A DNA stretch of 64,000 nt from the NCBI GenBank assembly GCA_023630585.1, contig CM042546.1, positions 12,132,810 through 12,196,809 of the forward strand, read 5' to 3'. Position numbers and translations under genes: made by a program. Below the pieces are notes generated by a model. That model was not told where the DNA came from. It worked only from the letters and a program-made list of their open reading frames with translations, and made no database searches. Shown piece after piece: positions 25,688 through 36,776 of the stretch (position 1 is the stretch's first letter; each line of letters begins with the position of its first letter). Origin of the DNA: Cranoglanis bouderius (taxonomy: Eukaryota > Chordata > Actinopteri > Siluriformes > Cranoglanididae).

Positions 25688-28600
25688 CTGGGACAGAAAA
25701 GAAGGGAAAATGACAAATACGGAAATAACAAGCAACGGTGACATAGAACACGTGACTCTGGGCTGTTCAGAAGGCGCTGATTAAATGCGCTCGCTCTGAT
25801 AAGTTATCGTTTCTGTAGCGACGGCTCACTCACAGAGACTCGCGTGTTGAACGCTCCACACGAACTGACTTAAAATCGTTGATAGGGTGAAGTTTATTTA
25901 ACAGTTGAGGTTGGGTGAGGATCTCGTTTTGCGGACGTCCCACAACATTTGACGTAACAATATATAGATAAGAAGTACCCTGTGTCATTGTCTAATAAAT
26001 AAAAACTGTAACAGAATTGCTGTGGTGTAAGAGGAATAAAACATGTCATCGATCATTTTCCCATAACAACCCCGATCGTCATCCCGAGCTATTTATATAT
26101 TTATTACAGCTTGTGAAATGTAACGTGTTGTAACGCACTTTCTAACGTAAGTACGATAATGCTGTGGTGTAACGGGTTTGAGCAGTACCTCTGCGGTGAC
26201 GTCGGTTTTAGATAGAGCCAGCTGAACCTCTTCCTCAGTCATATCCAGGTCAAAGTCTTTTTCCCAGTCCTCGCTCACGTCAGTACTGGATCCTGCCATA
26301 AAATATCACAATAAAACATCAGTTTTTGCTTCAGAGTCAAAGTTGTTTTGTTTTGTTTTTTTCCCCAGAAAAGCTTCAGCACCCCATGCTAATACTGCCC
26401 TGTGTTTTGTTTTTTTCACCTTTTTTGCCGTTAGTGGAAGGCGTGGACTTGCCGCTGTCAGAGTTGAGCTCAAACACTCGCAGGTCTTGCACTCCCTCCA
26501 GTTTTCTTGCTTCCTGCTCCCTCGCTCCCTCCACCCTCACTCTGGCTCCCTCCTCCCTCGCTCCCTCCACCCTCACTCTGGCTCCCTCCTCCCTCGCTCC
26601 CTCCGCAGCGGCAGCGCTCTTCTGCTTCTCGTCCTCGGCTGGTGCGACGGCGCAGCTCTGCGGAACGTTCTCTAGCTGCGTTGGGAGACTCACACTGTCG
26701 CTGCTGACCGACGGAGTGACATCAGACGTGGCGTCGCCATGGGAACCCGCCCCCTCAGAGGACGAGGCGCACGTAGGGCTGGTCTCTACGGTTGCGGGAG
26801 GAGGAGTGAAGTCCAAGCGAGACGGAGACGAGGCTCCGAGGAACTCGTCTGGCGGAGAGCGTGAGAAGATCGCGTGATCATTTGAGACTGACGAGACTGG
26901 GAATTTTATCTTCCCGATACGGACTAATTCCTAACCAGCGATACACGGACACTGGAAACTGACATCTGATTAGAAATGCTTTATCTCAGTGTTAATAAAG
27001 ACAGTACCTTCCTCTTCCTCCTCCCAACCCAGACTCTCGGACTGAGCGGTTTCCTCTGCTCGCCGCTTCAAGGCCACTCTCCTGGCCTCCTCCTGTTCTC
27101 TCACACACACACACACCCCTTCAAAGTCTTTAACTGTGACATTGTGTACTCCTTTAACATTAACATCTTAAACAGTAAAAACGTGTATAATATAAATCAT
27201 ATTCCGTGGGAAAACAGTGTCGACGTTTTACTGGCACAAAACTCACGGCAAATTTCCCTCCCAAAGCCATTAATTGGCCAGAAATTGCCACTTAGCAGCT
27301 TTACAGAAATCTGGATATAGCCTTAAAGCTCGAATAAACAATCCAGAGGCGACAACAGCGAAGAAAAGTCCTGGGATGGACGTGAGACTAATCTTTGTGA
27401 TTACAGCAGCAGCGCTACAGGAGATTATTATCCACTGAACAATCGGTCCATGTGGAAGCATTAAGAACCACAGAAGCAGAGCACGAGGTCCGGAGGTCGA
27501 GAGGAGCCACAGCAGGAGGTGTGTGTGTGACGAGCTCAGCGCCGAGACGAATCAAGGCCAGGGCTTTATTAATCTAATCTGTTCTGTAAACTGTGCCAAC
27601 TCAGGATTTTATACACATAGCGAGCGCATTGTTCTACCGGGGGGGCATTTCTGACAGACACCAAAACATCCTTGTGAACTATAAGGATAAAATGGCATAC
27701 TGTGATCGTACAGCTGCACAGATTAGGGCATGCCGTGCAACATGTATTAACAAATGAACTCTCAGCACAGTTGATCCTTTCACGTGTATTCATTTTCGGC
27801 TGTTTTCAAGAAACTATAAGACGCTAATCACTTTAATATAACATGTTATCCTGATTTGATGTTCTCATTGCAGCACGTCTCTGGTATCTCGACAAACTTT
27901 CTACACAAAACCCCAAATATATTCTTGTGCCAGACTCCAACAGATGTTTTATGCATGAAAGGGTTCAATACCGGTCCAAAAGATTCTGAACAAATTGTAT
28001 GTTGTGTTGGGTTCACGCCGACGCCACAGATTTCTATCAGTGTTGCAAAGTGTGTGTCGGGTTTCTATACTCGATTTTGTTTAGAATCAACCTGTGACCG
28101 CTACAACGCTTAAAACAAGACAGCCTTAAAATACATATATAAAGATATTCTGCTTTCGAATTCAGACACTTCATGTAGACTGAACAAAAATATTACGAAA
28201 TTCCATACTTCAGACTGTAAAATGTCCTTTAATCATTTCTTAAAATTGATTTTATATTGTTGAATTGACCTGCAAGTATGAAACTTTACCTGATCCAACT
28301 GAAACACTTTGTAAAAGTAGCGCTGCCAGAACTCTGAGTGAGCCACAGCTGCTGGAACCTACACACACACACACACACACCAGTTTTTATCCTTTACGGC
28401 GTCTTTGTACAGTCGAGTGCAAAAGTTTGTACCCCCCCTACTGTTCTAATGGTGTCAAGCATGTATCTCTCTCTCTCTCTCACGATCCATCTACAACAAA
28501 AAGAAACCGGAGAAAGAAAACCGAAAAGGGGCAAATTTTACATCCGAGACATTCGATGAGCTGCGAAGAGGAAATTAAAAAAGGTTGGAGTTATAAAGGT

Positions 28601-28785
28601 GTATAAAGTGAGTACAGGATTTTTTTTTATTTTTTTTATCTCATGGTCATTTTTTTTCCCACTATTAATATCTTAAAATATACTCTTGAACCATTTCAGC
28701 TTTGTTAAGGAAGGACTTGAGGTAAAAACCCAACACTATAAATCTCTTTTTATGAACAGCGTGCCCTCCAGAATTATTGGCACCC

Positions 28786-28816
<31 letters not shown>

Positions 28817-29492
28817 TTGTAGAAAATAAATATTTCTCCTAAACAATAGGAGAAACAATTTCTCTGTGATCTAACGAAGTCATCTCATTAGAACTACTCT
28901 GTTTAGCTTTTTTCTCTCAAAAAATATAAACGCCAAAACGACAGATATAAAATTTCTGAAACGGTTTAAACTGAGCCCATGAGGACACTGCTGAAGGGCG
29001 CCTATAATTTTGAAACCAGTCTTTTAAGAAAGAAATTGCACTACTTAAAGAAATAAGTAGTGTTTACGCGCAAAATATCACTTCTTGAAAGCAATATATA
29101 TACTTTTTTAAATTTACACACAACAGTTTTGTGAGGGGTGCCAATACTTCTGGAGGACACTGTGCATATCCGTCCTAAGGGTGTGTTTACTTCTGCACTC
29201 GAGAGTTAAGCGTTACAAAAACGCCCGTGGCGAGCCGCTTATCATCAGTGTGACGCTCTTCAGTAATAAACCTGCTGTGAGCTGTGAGGAATATACCATT
29301 CTTTTTTTAAATGAGTTTTCCCGACAAACTGTCTACTTTGTGTCGAAGCGGGTCGTACCATTTTAGTGTAGAGGGCTCGGATAGAGGGGCTGTTAACCAG
29401 CAGCTCAGAGATTTCAGCTTTCTTTTCCTCTGGACTGAAAGTGGAGAGCCAAGCGTCGAACTGCTCCGGAGGACCTGAAAAGAGAAAATAAA

Positions 29493-29580
<88 letters not shown>

Positions 29581-32439
29581 CACACTGACACTGCTATAAC
29601 TGCTTAAGGGAATCGTCAGAAGATATTACCCCAGACTAATCTCAAACGCAGGTGCAAATACTTTTACTACCACATAAAGCCGGTACAACGTAACCTTAAT
29701 GCTAGAACTAGAACAGATTCCCGGCATCATTTTTAATCACCTGTAGCGTGATAAAGATACCACGTGACACAGAAAACACCACATGATGACGACGACGACG
29801 AAGAGCTTTCCAGAAACACGATACGTCCGTTTATTAATTACAACGTCTTCAACAAACAGCAGACTCTCTGTAACGTTTCCTTACATTTCCATATTCAGTG
29901 TTTGCCCAGTCAAACAAGTTGGGAAAGTACAGATTAGGAAGTAAATGAAGAGAGAACAGACGTACCGTCGGGCTCGTTGCAGTATGTAGCAGGGTCGGCT
30001 TGCAGAGTGTAGAGACGGGCCTGAAGGAAAGCGAAACTCGGGTCAACTCACAAAATCTACCACAGCGCCGTTCAATTCTCAATTCTGACTGGTCGGCTGT
30101 TTGTTTGTTTTCTGAGGAGATGTTTATCTAGCGTTTATGGAAGGAGTCTCCACTGCTAGTGCTGTGCAACAGTCAGCAGGAAGGTCTTTCTGTCATCCCT
30201 TAACACGACTGTCGTTTAGCAGTCCGTACAGGATCTCGCTGAGTTTTTGTTTTTTTTTTTTGTGTGTGATCGTTGCGGCCAAAAAACACTCGATTTTGCG
30301 GCGGCTTTTTTTTTTTTTTCTTCTTTCAAAATTTGCGATGCAACTTGCGAGTTTTTCGCGGAAAACGACTTGAATCGGCGAAATTGCCATGTCGCAGTGA
30401 TGTTCGCTGGTAAATGAGACCCGTTAGCGGTACTCGTGTTCGACGCACGTGAACGGAAGAGCGTTTTTGTTGAACGCGCATTGTTACGCCCAAATCTGCG
30501 GTAATTTTGGGAAAAAATAAAATAAATAAATAAATAAAAATCACAAGCTCCTCAGAATATTTCGGAGTTATCTTGATTTTCACAAAATCCTGCAGGGACT
30601 GAAAACTTATAGCTGCTACAACGTAAGTGAAAACAGGATCTGACTTGTTTCGTGGGAGCTCCACAACATCAAATGTAGCTATAAACGGATAAAAAGTACG
30701 ACGTCGTACGCTACCTAGTATAAAACGTATTTAAAACACTGCGCTGTGGTGCAAGAGGAATAAAAACACTTCAGGAGGGTAACAGTGACCTTGTCGTTGA
30801 TTCCTTTGTGCCACGGCGCCGTTGAATTCTCGATCCTGATTGGCTGACAGACGTTCTGAGGCGCGCAGTTGTAGTAAACGCACAGCAGAAGTAGTTCCAG
30901 TCAGCTCATGGCCGCGTTACAGTTCCATATCACTTCGCCAAACGAACACGTTATGTTGTATGGAACTGAACGGAATTGTCACACGATACGTTTAACATAG
31001 TAAACAAATGTAACGCGCAATGTTGGGGGGGGGGGGACCTGTTGTTTGACCCTACAGCGGTGTGTGTGTGTCCCCCACTAACAGTGTACGTCTCAAACCG
31101 TGTACGTCCTACAAGACGTTTCGCCCCTGAACGCAGCACTGAGTCCGACCTTGGTGCTGTCGTACACCTCGGTGGTTCCGGCCGGCGTGGCCACCAGCGT
31201 GATGACGTCGCAGTCGATGGTCATGTCGGGCGGAGGAGCGAGCGTGTCCGTGATCACACCCAGAATGTTAGAGAGGCTCTTCTTCACCTTCTCCGTGGTC
31301 TCGGATGAACCTTCCACCTGCCGCAGGACGAGAACAGAGAACCCAGGCTGTCTTTTCAACAAAATAATGGTTGGGGTATTGTTGTTTTTAAATATTCGTG
31401 TGTGTGCGCGCGTGTGTGTGTGAGAGAGAGATAGGAAGGCATACGGCCAGCTTGCTCTTGACGGCGTTGGCCGTGGCGACGATGGAGCAGGCCGTGTCAT
31501 GCTGCACCACGTTGGAGAACTCCGTCAAGTCCCGTTTGATGAACTCGTACGCTTCGGACGACTGTAAGAGGTGCATTCAGATAATGGTTCACCAATTGTC
31601 TGATAAATTAGTATATAATCGTGCCCTGCAATGACCAGAGCAGCATCTACTGCAGGACGTTTAAACGCTTAATTACATGATGATTAATATTTAATTCCCA
31701 GATACTCACTCTGTCTTTGATGGACTGGAAGCTCTGCTGCAGCCAGCCTCCCCACCAGCCTCCTTCCCTGAGACCGTCACACATACCGATATCCATTAAT
31801 TCATCAATTCTCAGTGAAATCCCACTTTAAAAACCGGTATAAAGCGGCACCGAAGCGCGCGAGCTCTAATCCGAGAAAGATCTAGAAAGCCTTCGCAGCT
31901 GACGTAGGCAACAGGCTAGGTTAACTCTCTAGCCTGCGAACAATTGTCTCAACGTCCAAAATTAAACAAAGCGCAAAACATAACTGATATCTCATTCAAG
32001 AGGAAAAAAGACAAATTCGCGCGTTAGCTCACCGCTAATTCCCTCAACACTGCCGTCTTAAAGCACAAACTGCGATCGTCGCTTTTATTGACGACCCCGG
32101 CTCAATCCCAAATAGCGCTCTACTTTCTGTGTAGTGTACTACGAATCACGTACAGGCCAACACGTCACACCCTACGTAGTGCACCTACAGAAAGGAGCGC
32201 CGACCGATTTGGAATTCATCCCTACGCCAGCTAAAGCTCGCGGCACTATTTTTGTAAACAAACCCACAAATCCATTCCGTCTGGCGTCGTTGCTGCTCGC
32301 GAATCTCGCCAATCGGTACAGTCTAGCCCTTGTATTTAATGTACTCCTTTATAAAGTGCAGATCAATTACATCAACAAACAATTTATCGGATCTCACAAC
32401 GATTATTTAGAGCGACTTAACAACTCACCCTTCCGCCAT
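25655..32439 (-). CDS. bsdc1: BSD domain-containing protein 1 (11 coding exons)
   Basis: Complete gene read from splice signals and similarity to vertebrate BSDC1. Coding exons in transcript order: 32429-32439, 31710-31767, 31445-31561, 31150-31317, 29966-30020, 29359-29474, 28290-28358, 27008-27092, 26420-26848, 26189-26292, 25655-25687. They join to 1245 nt without a stop, giving 414 residues; human BSDC1 is about 430. Residues 1-23 carry the WWGGWL segment. The BSD domain lies at about 140-192, with its signature Phe-Trp at 185-186. An acidic, low-complexity region fills 220-345. The conserved DLRVFELNSDSGKSTPS block and the SEDWEKDFDLDMTEEE block come near the C-terminus, and the protein ends DDEDWENWE. 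The BSD domain is a small helical fold shared with TFIIH p62 and synapse-associated proteins; the cellular role of BSDC1 is poorly known. The start codon was chosen because MAEG matches the family N-terminus. Possible minus-strand AATAAA signals lie at 25383-25392. Confidence 0.95.
25755..26085 (+). repeat. Family-A copy in bsdc1 intron 10
   Basis: GTTATCGTTTCTGTAGCGAC, TGCTGTGGTGTAAGAGGAAT and ATCATTTTCCCATAACAAC are family-A blocks; the start is eroded. Confidence 0.5.
26189..26292 (-). CDS. bsdc1: bsdc1 coding exon 10
   Basis: Encodes SSTDVSEDWEKDFDL through LSKTDVTAE, strongly conserved with mammals; cag acceptor and gtactg donor. Confidence 0.95.
26420..26848 (-). CDS. bsdc1: bsdc1 coding exon 9 (variable acidic region)
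   Basis: 429 nt, residues about 227-369. Mostly low-complexity Ser/Glu/Ala sequence. It contains two identical 36-nt repeat units encoding EGAREEGARVRV, then the conserved DLRVFELNSDSGKSTPS block. The split Gly codon at the gtgaaa donor joins exon 10 in frame. Confidence 0.93.
27008..27092 (-). CDS. bsdc1: bsdc1 coding exon 8
   Basis: Encodes EEARRVALKRRAEE through LGWEEEEE plus 1 nt. The acceptor aacag was preferred over an upstream gagag because it reproduces the family's LDQ-E-E-ARR junction. Confidence 0.88.
28290..28358 (-). CDS. bsdc1: bsdc1 coding exon 7 (BSD domain, Phe-Trp helix)
   Basis: 23 codons, VPAAVAHSEFWQRYFYKV onward, with the diagnostic FW pair of BSD domains. The acceptor is tag after a short CA run; the donor is gtaaag. 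Confidence 0.95.
28410..29206. mobile_element. Outer MITE in bsdc1 intron 6
   Basis: The left end CAGTCGAGTGCAAAAGT begins at 28410 after a TA. The right end reads ACTTCTGCACTCGAGAG up to 29205 before a TA. The two ends are imperfect inverted repeats, as in Tc1/mariner-type miniature elements. It is interrupted by a second MITE (28757-29165). Confidence 0.6.
28757..29165. mobile_element. Inner MITE nested in the bsdc1 intron 6 element
   Basis: The left end is GTGCCCTCCAGAATTATTGG; the right end read in reverse complement is GTGTCCTCCAGAAGTATTGG followed by CACCCC. The body is AT-rich and non-coding, with a poly-A run at 28790-28814. Length about 410 bp. A single matching terminus recurs at about 2524-2550. 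Confidence 0.7.
29359..29474 (-). CDS. bsdc1: bsdc1 coding exon 6 (BSD domain, first part)
   Basis: Encodes PPEQFDAWLSTF through SPSIRALYTKM, the first helices of the BSD domain; cag acceptor and gtacga donor. Confidence 0.95.
29493..29579. repeat. (CA)n(GA)n compound array next to bsdc1 exon 6
   Basis: CA 29493-29541 joined to GA 29542-29579, starting only 19 bp upstream of the exon-6 acceptor side. On the sense strand this is a CT/GT run that could act as an extended pyrimidine tract. Confidence 0.95.
29966..30020 (-). CDS. bsdc1: bsdc1 coding exon 5
   Basis: Encodes ARLYTLQADPATYCNEPD plus 1 nt of a split Gly codon; cag acceptor and gtacgt donor. Leads into the BSD domain. Confidence 0.93.
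30055..30870 (+). repeat. Two family-A fragments in bsdc1 intron 4
   Basis: TACCACAGCGCCGTTCAATT begins at 30058, and GCCACGGCGCCGTTGAATTC at about 30810. Between them are family blocks (GGAAGGAGTCTCCACTG, AACTTATAGCTGCTACAACG). Confidence 0.55.
31150..31317 (-). CDS. bsdc1: bsdc1 coding exon 4
   Basis: 56 codons, VEGSSE to YDSTK, including IDCDVITLVATPAGT. The donor is an unusual gtcgga after AAG. It is the only nearby GT that keeps the reading frame to exon 5. Confidence 0.92.
31445..31561 (-). CDS. bsdc1: bsdc1 coding exon 3
   Basis: Exactly 39 codons, phase 0 at both ends, including KRDLTEFSNVVQHDTAC. The donor reads gtatgc. Near-identical to the human block. Confidence 0.95.
31710..31767 (-). 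CDS. bsdc1: bsdc1 coding exon 2
   Basis: cag acceptor and gtgagt donor. Encodes the Trp-rich WWGGWLQQSF stretch; 1 nt completes the split Gly codon, then 19 codons. Confidence 0.93.
32429..32439 (-). CDS. bsdc1: bsdc1 coding exon 1
   Basis: ATG at 32439 begins MAEG; the exon ends after 11 coding nt at a gtgagt donor. The start codon sits inside a YY1-type motif, AAGATGGCGG. Confidence 0.9.
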
Positions 32440-32760
32440 CTTCAGTGCATGGCGTCATCTGAACACCTTCAACCCGGAACCCGGAAGCGGATCTTTAATG
32501 TCGCCGCAAAATAAAACCGTATCGTAAGTCAACGAATAGATATAAACACTTTAGCGATTATTATAAATGCTTTAATAAGCTTCCGAGCGCAATTAGAAAC
32601 ATTAATTAAGTGTGTAGTAACGGCTATAAACATACGGTGCCTGACGACGGGTAAATTTAAACGAAAATGAAAGCGACGTAAGAGAAGCCATTTTTAAAAG
32701 GAAGATGCGCCGTTGCTCTTACTCATACACGTCAACGGCGGCGCCATATTGGAGAGGGCA
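32433..32760 (-). promoter_or_regulatory. bsdc1 promoter region with YY1- and ETS-like sites
   Basis: CCGCCATCTT at 32433-32442 spans the bsdc1 start codon, and GCGCCATATT lies at 32741-32750. Both fit the YY1 consensus in the same orientation. An ETS-like CCGGAAG lies near 32475. No TATA box is evident, as is usual for housekeeping promoters. Transcription start sites cannot be placed from sequence alone. Confidence 0.55.
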
Positions 32761-33639
32761 AATGTCTAACCAGCGCATTAATATGAATCGAATTTAATTA
32801 GAGAGTCAGCTGAAGTTTTTCTCTTTTGCACACTTTATTTTTTTTTGATGTAGTGTTGTTTATATACTCTTTAACTTGCCCAAAGTTTTATCTAAATAGT
32901 ATGTCTGAAGTTTAAAATGAGGTTTCCTGGTATGTTTAGCATGATGATGATGACGATGCTTAGCCTGTATACCACGTCTTTGCTGGAAATTTCTAATAAA
33001 GTATTTTACAATCAGAATATTGTCAGTGCAGATATTTTTTTTTCATTTACATCACCCATAGTGTGCAGTGTTATATATTTCATCCTTCCAAAGAATGTAA
33101 TTGGATTGAAATTAAATGTATCCACTTTCAGTTGACATGGTAGACGTTGACGTATCACAGCTGCTAGCAGATAGGCTAATGCAGCAGTTACTGTTTTCCT
33201 ATTTCTTATCTGTGGGTCGAAGTTGCTCCATTGGTCGTAGTTGGTAGATTTAATGCGTTCGTATTTGTAGTTGGGTGGTAAATATTTAAAAATGAGCACT
33301 CTCAAATATTCAAATATTTAAAAAAAAAAAAAAAAAATCTATGAAGAATTTACTCTAGCAAATCGACTAGCGCGGGATCAAGTTGGGCGTCAAATTGTGT
33401 CGCCCTACATGTGTAAATAAACGAATAATGCGTAAAATTTAAACAAAGAAAGAAACTCGTGAAAATAATAACGTGATTATTCATATGTGATGTTTGTGTG
33501 ACTTTTCCGTAAGAGCAGTGGAGATCAAGTTGGTTTCAAAGCGGATAAAATAAACGGAGAAGTGGAAAACGTGCACTGGAGTCCGTGAGAATAATCTTTT
33601 ATTAACACAAGAACGCAAACTTTCGATGTGTCATACCTT

Positions 33640-33895
33640 CGAACAAGAAGCATATTTGGTCACGTTTCATCCACGTGATGTATCGAGCACTAAATGCGGT
33701 CGCAAGCTGTGGCGTCTCTCGGGGGAGAAGCTCAGCCCCGTCACCCTGTTACACACAATCAGCTAATGAAATTGCCCATAATGGATGTGACAAGAGGAGT
33801 TTATCACGTCATTAGAATTCAGCCCGGTCCATATGGATGAAGGCGTGATGGGTGTGTGTTAACACCCACCTGAGCCCCCTGCCCTCTCAGGCCCT
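33640..33895. promoter_or_regulatory. Candidate conserved enhancer between bsdc1 and olig4
   Basis: Non-repetitive, GC-balanced stretch in AT-rich surroundings, dense in homeodomain-like cores (CAGCTAATGAAATTGCCC, CATAATGG, CATTAGAATT). No coding frame. The style is that of vertebrate conserved non-coding elements; conservation itself cannot be checked here. Confidence 0.35.
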
Positions 33896-33897
33896 CG

Positions 33898-33899
<2 letters not shown>

Positions 33900-33953
<54 letters not shown>

Positions 33954-34030
33954 CGCATGTCATATGTTCGAAGTGCACTCGTATGCTATGTGTCTCATCC
34001 CAGCTGTGTTTTGCTCATCAGTATGCACCG

Positions 34031-34058
<28 letters not shown>
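33900..34058. repeat. Two (GT)n arrays
   Basis: 33900-33951 and 34029-34058. Confidence 0.95.
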
Positions 34059-34062
<4 letters not shown>

Positions 34063-34084
34063 TGAGAGGAAGCTCGGTTTAAAG

Positions 34085-34320
34085 GGGTCATGAGTCCTCC
34101 CTCTCTTAATTGAAGCCACGCTGCATCCAGAAGCTGCTCAATATGTGCGTTTGTTACACAATATGTCCTTCCCCCGCCCCACAGTTCCACTAATTGGGTC
34201 CTTCAGTTCCCTAATTAACTCAGTTAGACCAGCCTGGGGGCCACAGACGGTTACCTCATTGATCAGACTCCTTTAGCTCCACTCTTTCACTCGCTCGTAC
34301 ATCTGGAAATGAGCTTCGGA
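34085..34320. promoter_or_regulatory. Candidate conserved enhancer between bsdc1 and olig4
   Basis: Unique sequence with CTTAATTGAAGCC, CCACTAATTGGGTCC, CCCTAATTAACTCAG and CATTGATCAG, that is, several TAATT cores and a TCF-like site in 240 bp. No coding frame. Confidence 0.35.
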
Positions 34321-34434
34321 ACGAAAGTAAGAAATTTGATAAGAAACCAAAACAATATATTTATCGAGCCTTTATTACGTATTTAATCCCAGCTGTAAAC
34401 ATAATTAAAGCAAATAACAAACAATATCAGTGAG

Positions 34435-34850
34435 GGGTCACACCGGAGCGTTTCATTAATCTTATACCGCAGCAGTTTGACAACGATTACGGTTTGTTTT
34501 TGTTTTTGTTTTTTTTTAATGAACGAATGACACGTTGTAATTTTATTATATGATATATTACTTCCTTTTATCAGTCACAGAGAACCCGCAAAACGTAAAC
34601 GGCTCTTCTTCTCCTCATGAGGACTTTCCTGTGATGGAAAAATTAAAGCGCTGACACTGGAGACTCCTTACAGAAATACTAAACAAACGTGTCGTTTTAA
34701 TCCGTTTATGTGGCGCGTCCACTGCACAAGTCCCTGTGTGAGTTGTTGCTATAGAAACAATAATATATTGTACTATACTCTGTAATATATATATATATAT
34801 ATAAAACTACTGTCAGAGCTGCTGTTATAGAAAAATGCGTCAGTAATATT
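34435..34850 (-). repeat. Family-A dispersed repeat copy, inverted
   Basis: TTATACCGCAGCAGTTTGAC, CGCTGACACTGGAGACTCCT, GTTGCTATAGAAACAATAAT and GAGCTGCTGTTATAGAAAAA occur in the inverted family order. Confidence 0.65.
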
Positions 34851-34854
34851 AAGA

Positions 34855-35100
34855 TGGAACTCCCGGGTTCGATCCAGAGCTTGAGTTTCTGTGTGTGTGG
34901 TGTGGAGTTTCGCACGTTCTCCTTGTTGTCTGTATGGGTTTCCTGTGGGATCTCCGCTTTCCTCACACGCCAGTAGGTGGATTGACGACTCTAGATTGCC
35001 GTAGTTGTGAACGAGCGAGTGTCCGGGATCCGCAGTGTTCCCGGGATAGGCTCCGGATCCGCCGTGACCCTGACCTGGATAAAGCGCTTACTGAAGACGT
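34855..35100 (+). repeat. SINE-like dispersed repeat
   Basis: A perfect B-box GGGTTCGATCC at about 34865, followed by GGAGTTTCGCACGTTCTCC, GTTCCCGGGATAGGCTCCGG and CTGGATAAAGCGCTTACTGA. Same family as 11338-11540. Confidence 0.7.
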
Positions 35101-35239
35101 TAGGATTTTTTATTTATTTATTTTTTAAATCAATGTATTGTCTGGTTTGGATCGTGTCAGAAGGTTGTGAGTTCAAAGCCTAGAACATAAGCTCTCAAAA
35201 ACCTAAGCCAAATGAATAACATTTAAATGTAGACCTGTA

Positions 35240-35880
35240 ATAATACCGTCGCAACCTCTGGCCAAGCGTCCACGAACCACCTCAGACGTTGCGGTCTCTC
35301 GGCGGACCCGGTCCATCTGCCTCCGATCAGGAAACACCAGCTTTGCACGAGTCGATGTGTCTAATTATCCCTCTGCAGCGGGCCGACTAATCCCCCACAA
35401 TGTGTTTAGCTTCCCATTCCCACCTGTGCTCCGGGACCGAAGGCGAGGGCGAACCCGCAGGCTCCCAGTATCCCACAATCCCCTTCTCCATCCAGGCTGG
35501 CAGCTGCCTCCCCCCGCTGGGACGTCCTCCAGCTGACGGAGCCTCTTAGCCGTGTCAATGGGCCCATAAATAAAGGAGCTAACCGCTTTTGTGTGGCCTT
35601 GAGTGTCAGATCCCTCTGCGGCCTGACGGCGCTTGTTACCGTGATGAAATGCGGAGAGAAAGAGGGACAGAAAGAAGGGAAGGAGTGTGAGGAGGGGGGT
35701 GATCTGTGTTTCAGGCGGCCCCCTGCCCTCACTTTTTGTCCCGCGAGCGAGTTGTCATTGTCCCGGGCCTTTGAAAGCCGTGGACGGAGGGAGGAGGAGA
35801 GAAGAAGCATCTCTTCATTTCTCCTCTGATCTCGCCTTCATCAGGACGCAGAGTCCTGCGAGGACGAGCGTGTATTCTTC
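35240..35880. promoter_or_regulatory. Candidate conserved enhancer block downstream of olig4
   Basis: 640 bp of unique GC-rich sequence with GTCTAATTATCCCTC, GACTAATCCCCCAC (OTX/PITX-like TAATCC) and CCCATAAATAAAGGAGC. Open frames in it are not convincing as coding. Confidence 0.35.
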
Positions 35881-35906
35881 ACGGACGATTTGGCTCCTGA
35901 GAAATG

Positions 35907-35907
<1 letters not shown>

Positions 35908-35993
<86 letters not shown>
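35908..35993. repeat. (GT)n microsatellite
   Basis: About 43 GT units between the candidate enhancer block at 35240-35880 and AT-rich DNA. Confidence 0.98.
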
Positions 35994-35994
<1 letters not shown>

Positions 35995-35999
35995 TAAGT

Positions 36000-36710
36000 G
36001 TGTAAAAAGGACACAGTAAATGAAGATCTCCAGGATCTCATACTCTCATAATACTGCTCACGTAGTGGCCGAAGTTCATTTATCAATGTTTATGAAATAA
36101 ATATTTACAAAAAAAAATCATTAATAGTAATTATTAATAACACATACATGTTTCAAGTTATAAACATTACGTATTAAGGGAAGCGCAATGATAGTATGCT
36201 GTTATACTACAAGATTTATTTATTTCCTTATTTAAAATTTCCTTGTATGTTATTTCATTTTATTTATTGAATTACTCAGGGGACTTCTTTTACACTGTCG
36301 TTCAACAATCGTTCAAAATCAGTTAAAAATGAAATCCAAAATAACTTTCAGGTAATTATTCAATACTTCAATAATACCATTTAAGTAATGACTAAATATC
36401 CTTAATAAATGTTTACTAGAATAAACAAAACGTGATCACGATAAAATTAATGACACTACAACAAATACCTCCATTTTCATCACGTATTATATATCATTTG
36501 TAAAAACTAGTGTAATTTAGTTTTTTTTTTTTTTTTTAAATCGTAAATGTTTTAATGCAGTGTTATTGTCGATGTTTTTTCCATATTATGAAATGTCATC
36601 CGTATTTCACTTATAGCTTAAGCAAAAACTAGTTAATTCTAATTAAAGGTTAAAAACAAAATTGAAAGGTTGTGGAAATAAAATTATTTACACACACGCA
36701 CAGAGAAAAT
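36000..36710. other. AT-rich intergenic DNA
   Basis: Very AT-rich, with A and T runs. No ORF, repeat family or conserved-looking block. Confidence 0.5.
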
Positions 36711-36714
36711 GAGC

Positions 36715-36776
36715 GATTCATATAATCAGTGATTCATATAATCAGTGATTCATATAATCAGTGATTCATATAATCA
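36715..36776 (+). repeat. 16-bp tandem repeat, 3.9 copies
   Basis: Unit GATTCATATAATCAGT starting at 36715, 36731, 36747 and 36763, identical apart from the truncated last copy. Confidence 0.93.

Noticed and set aside
26326..26877. 183-codon plus-strand open frame
   Set aside because: Antisense of bsdc1 exon 9 and flanking introns; the sense strand has conserved protein and splice sites.
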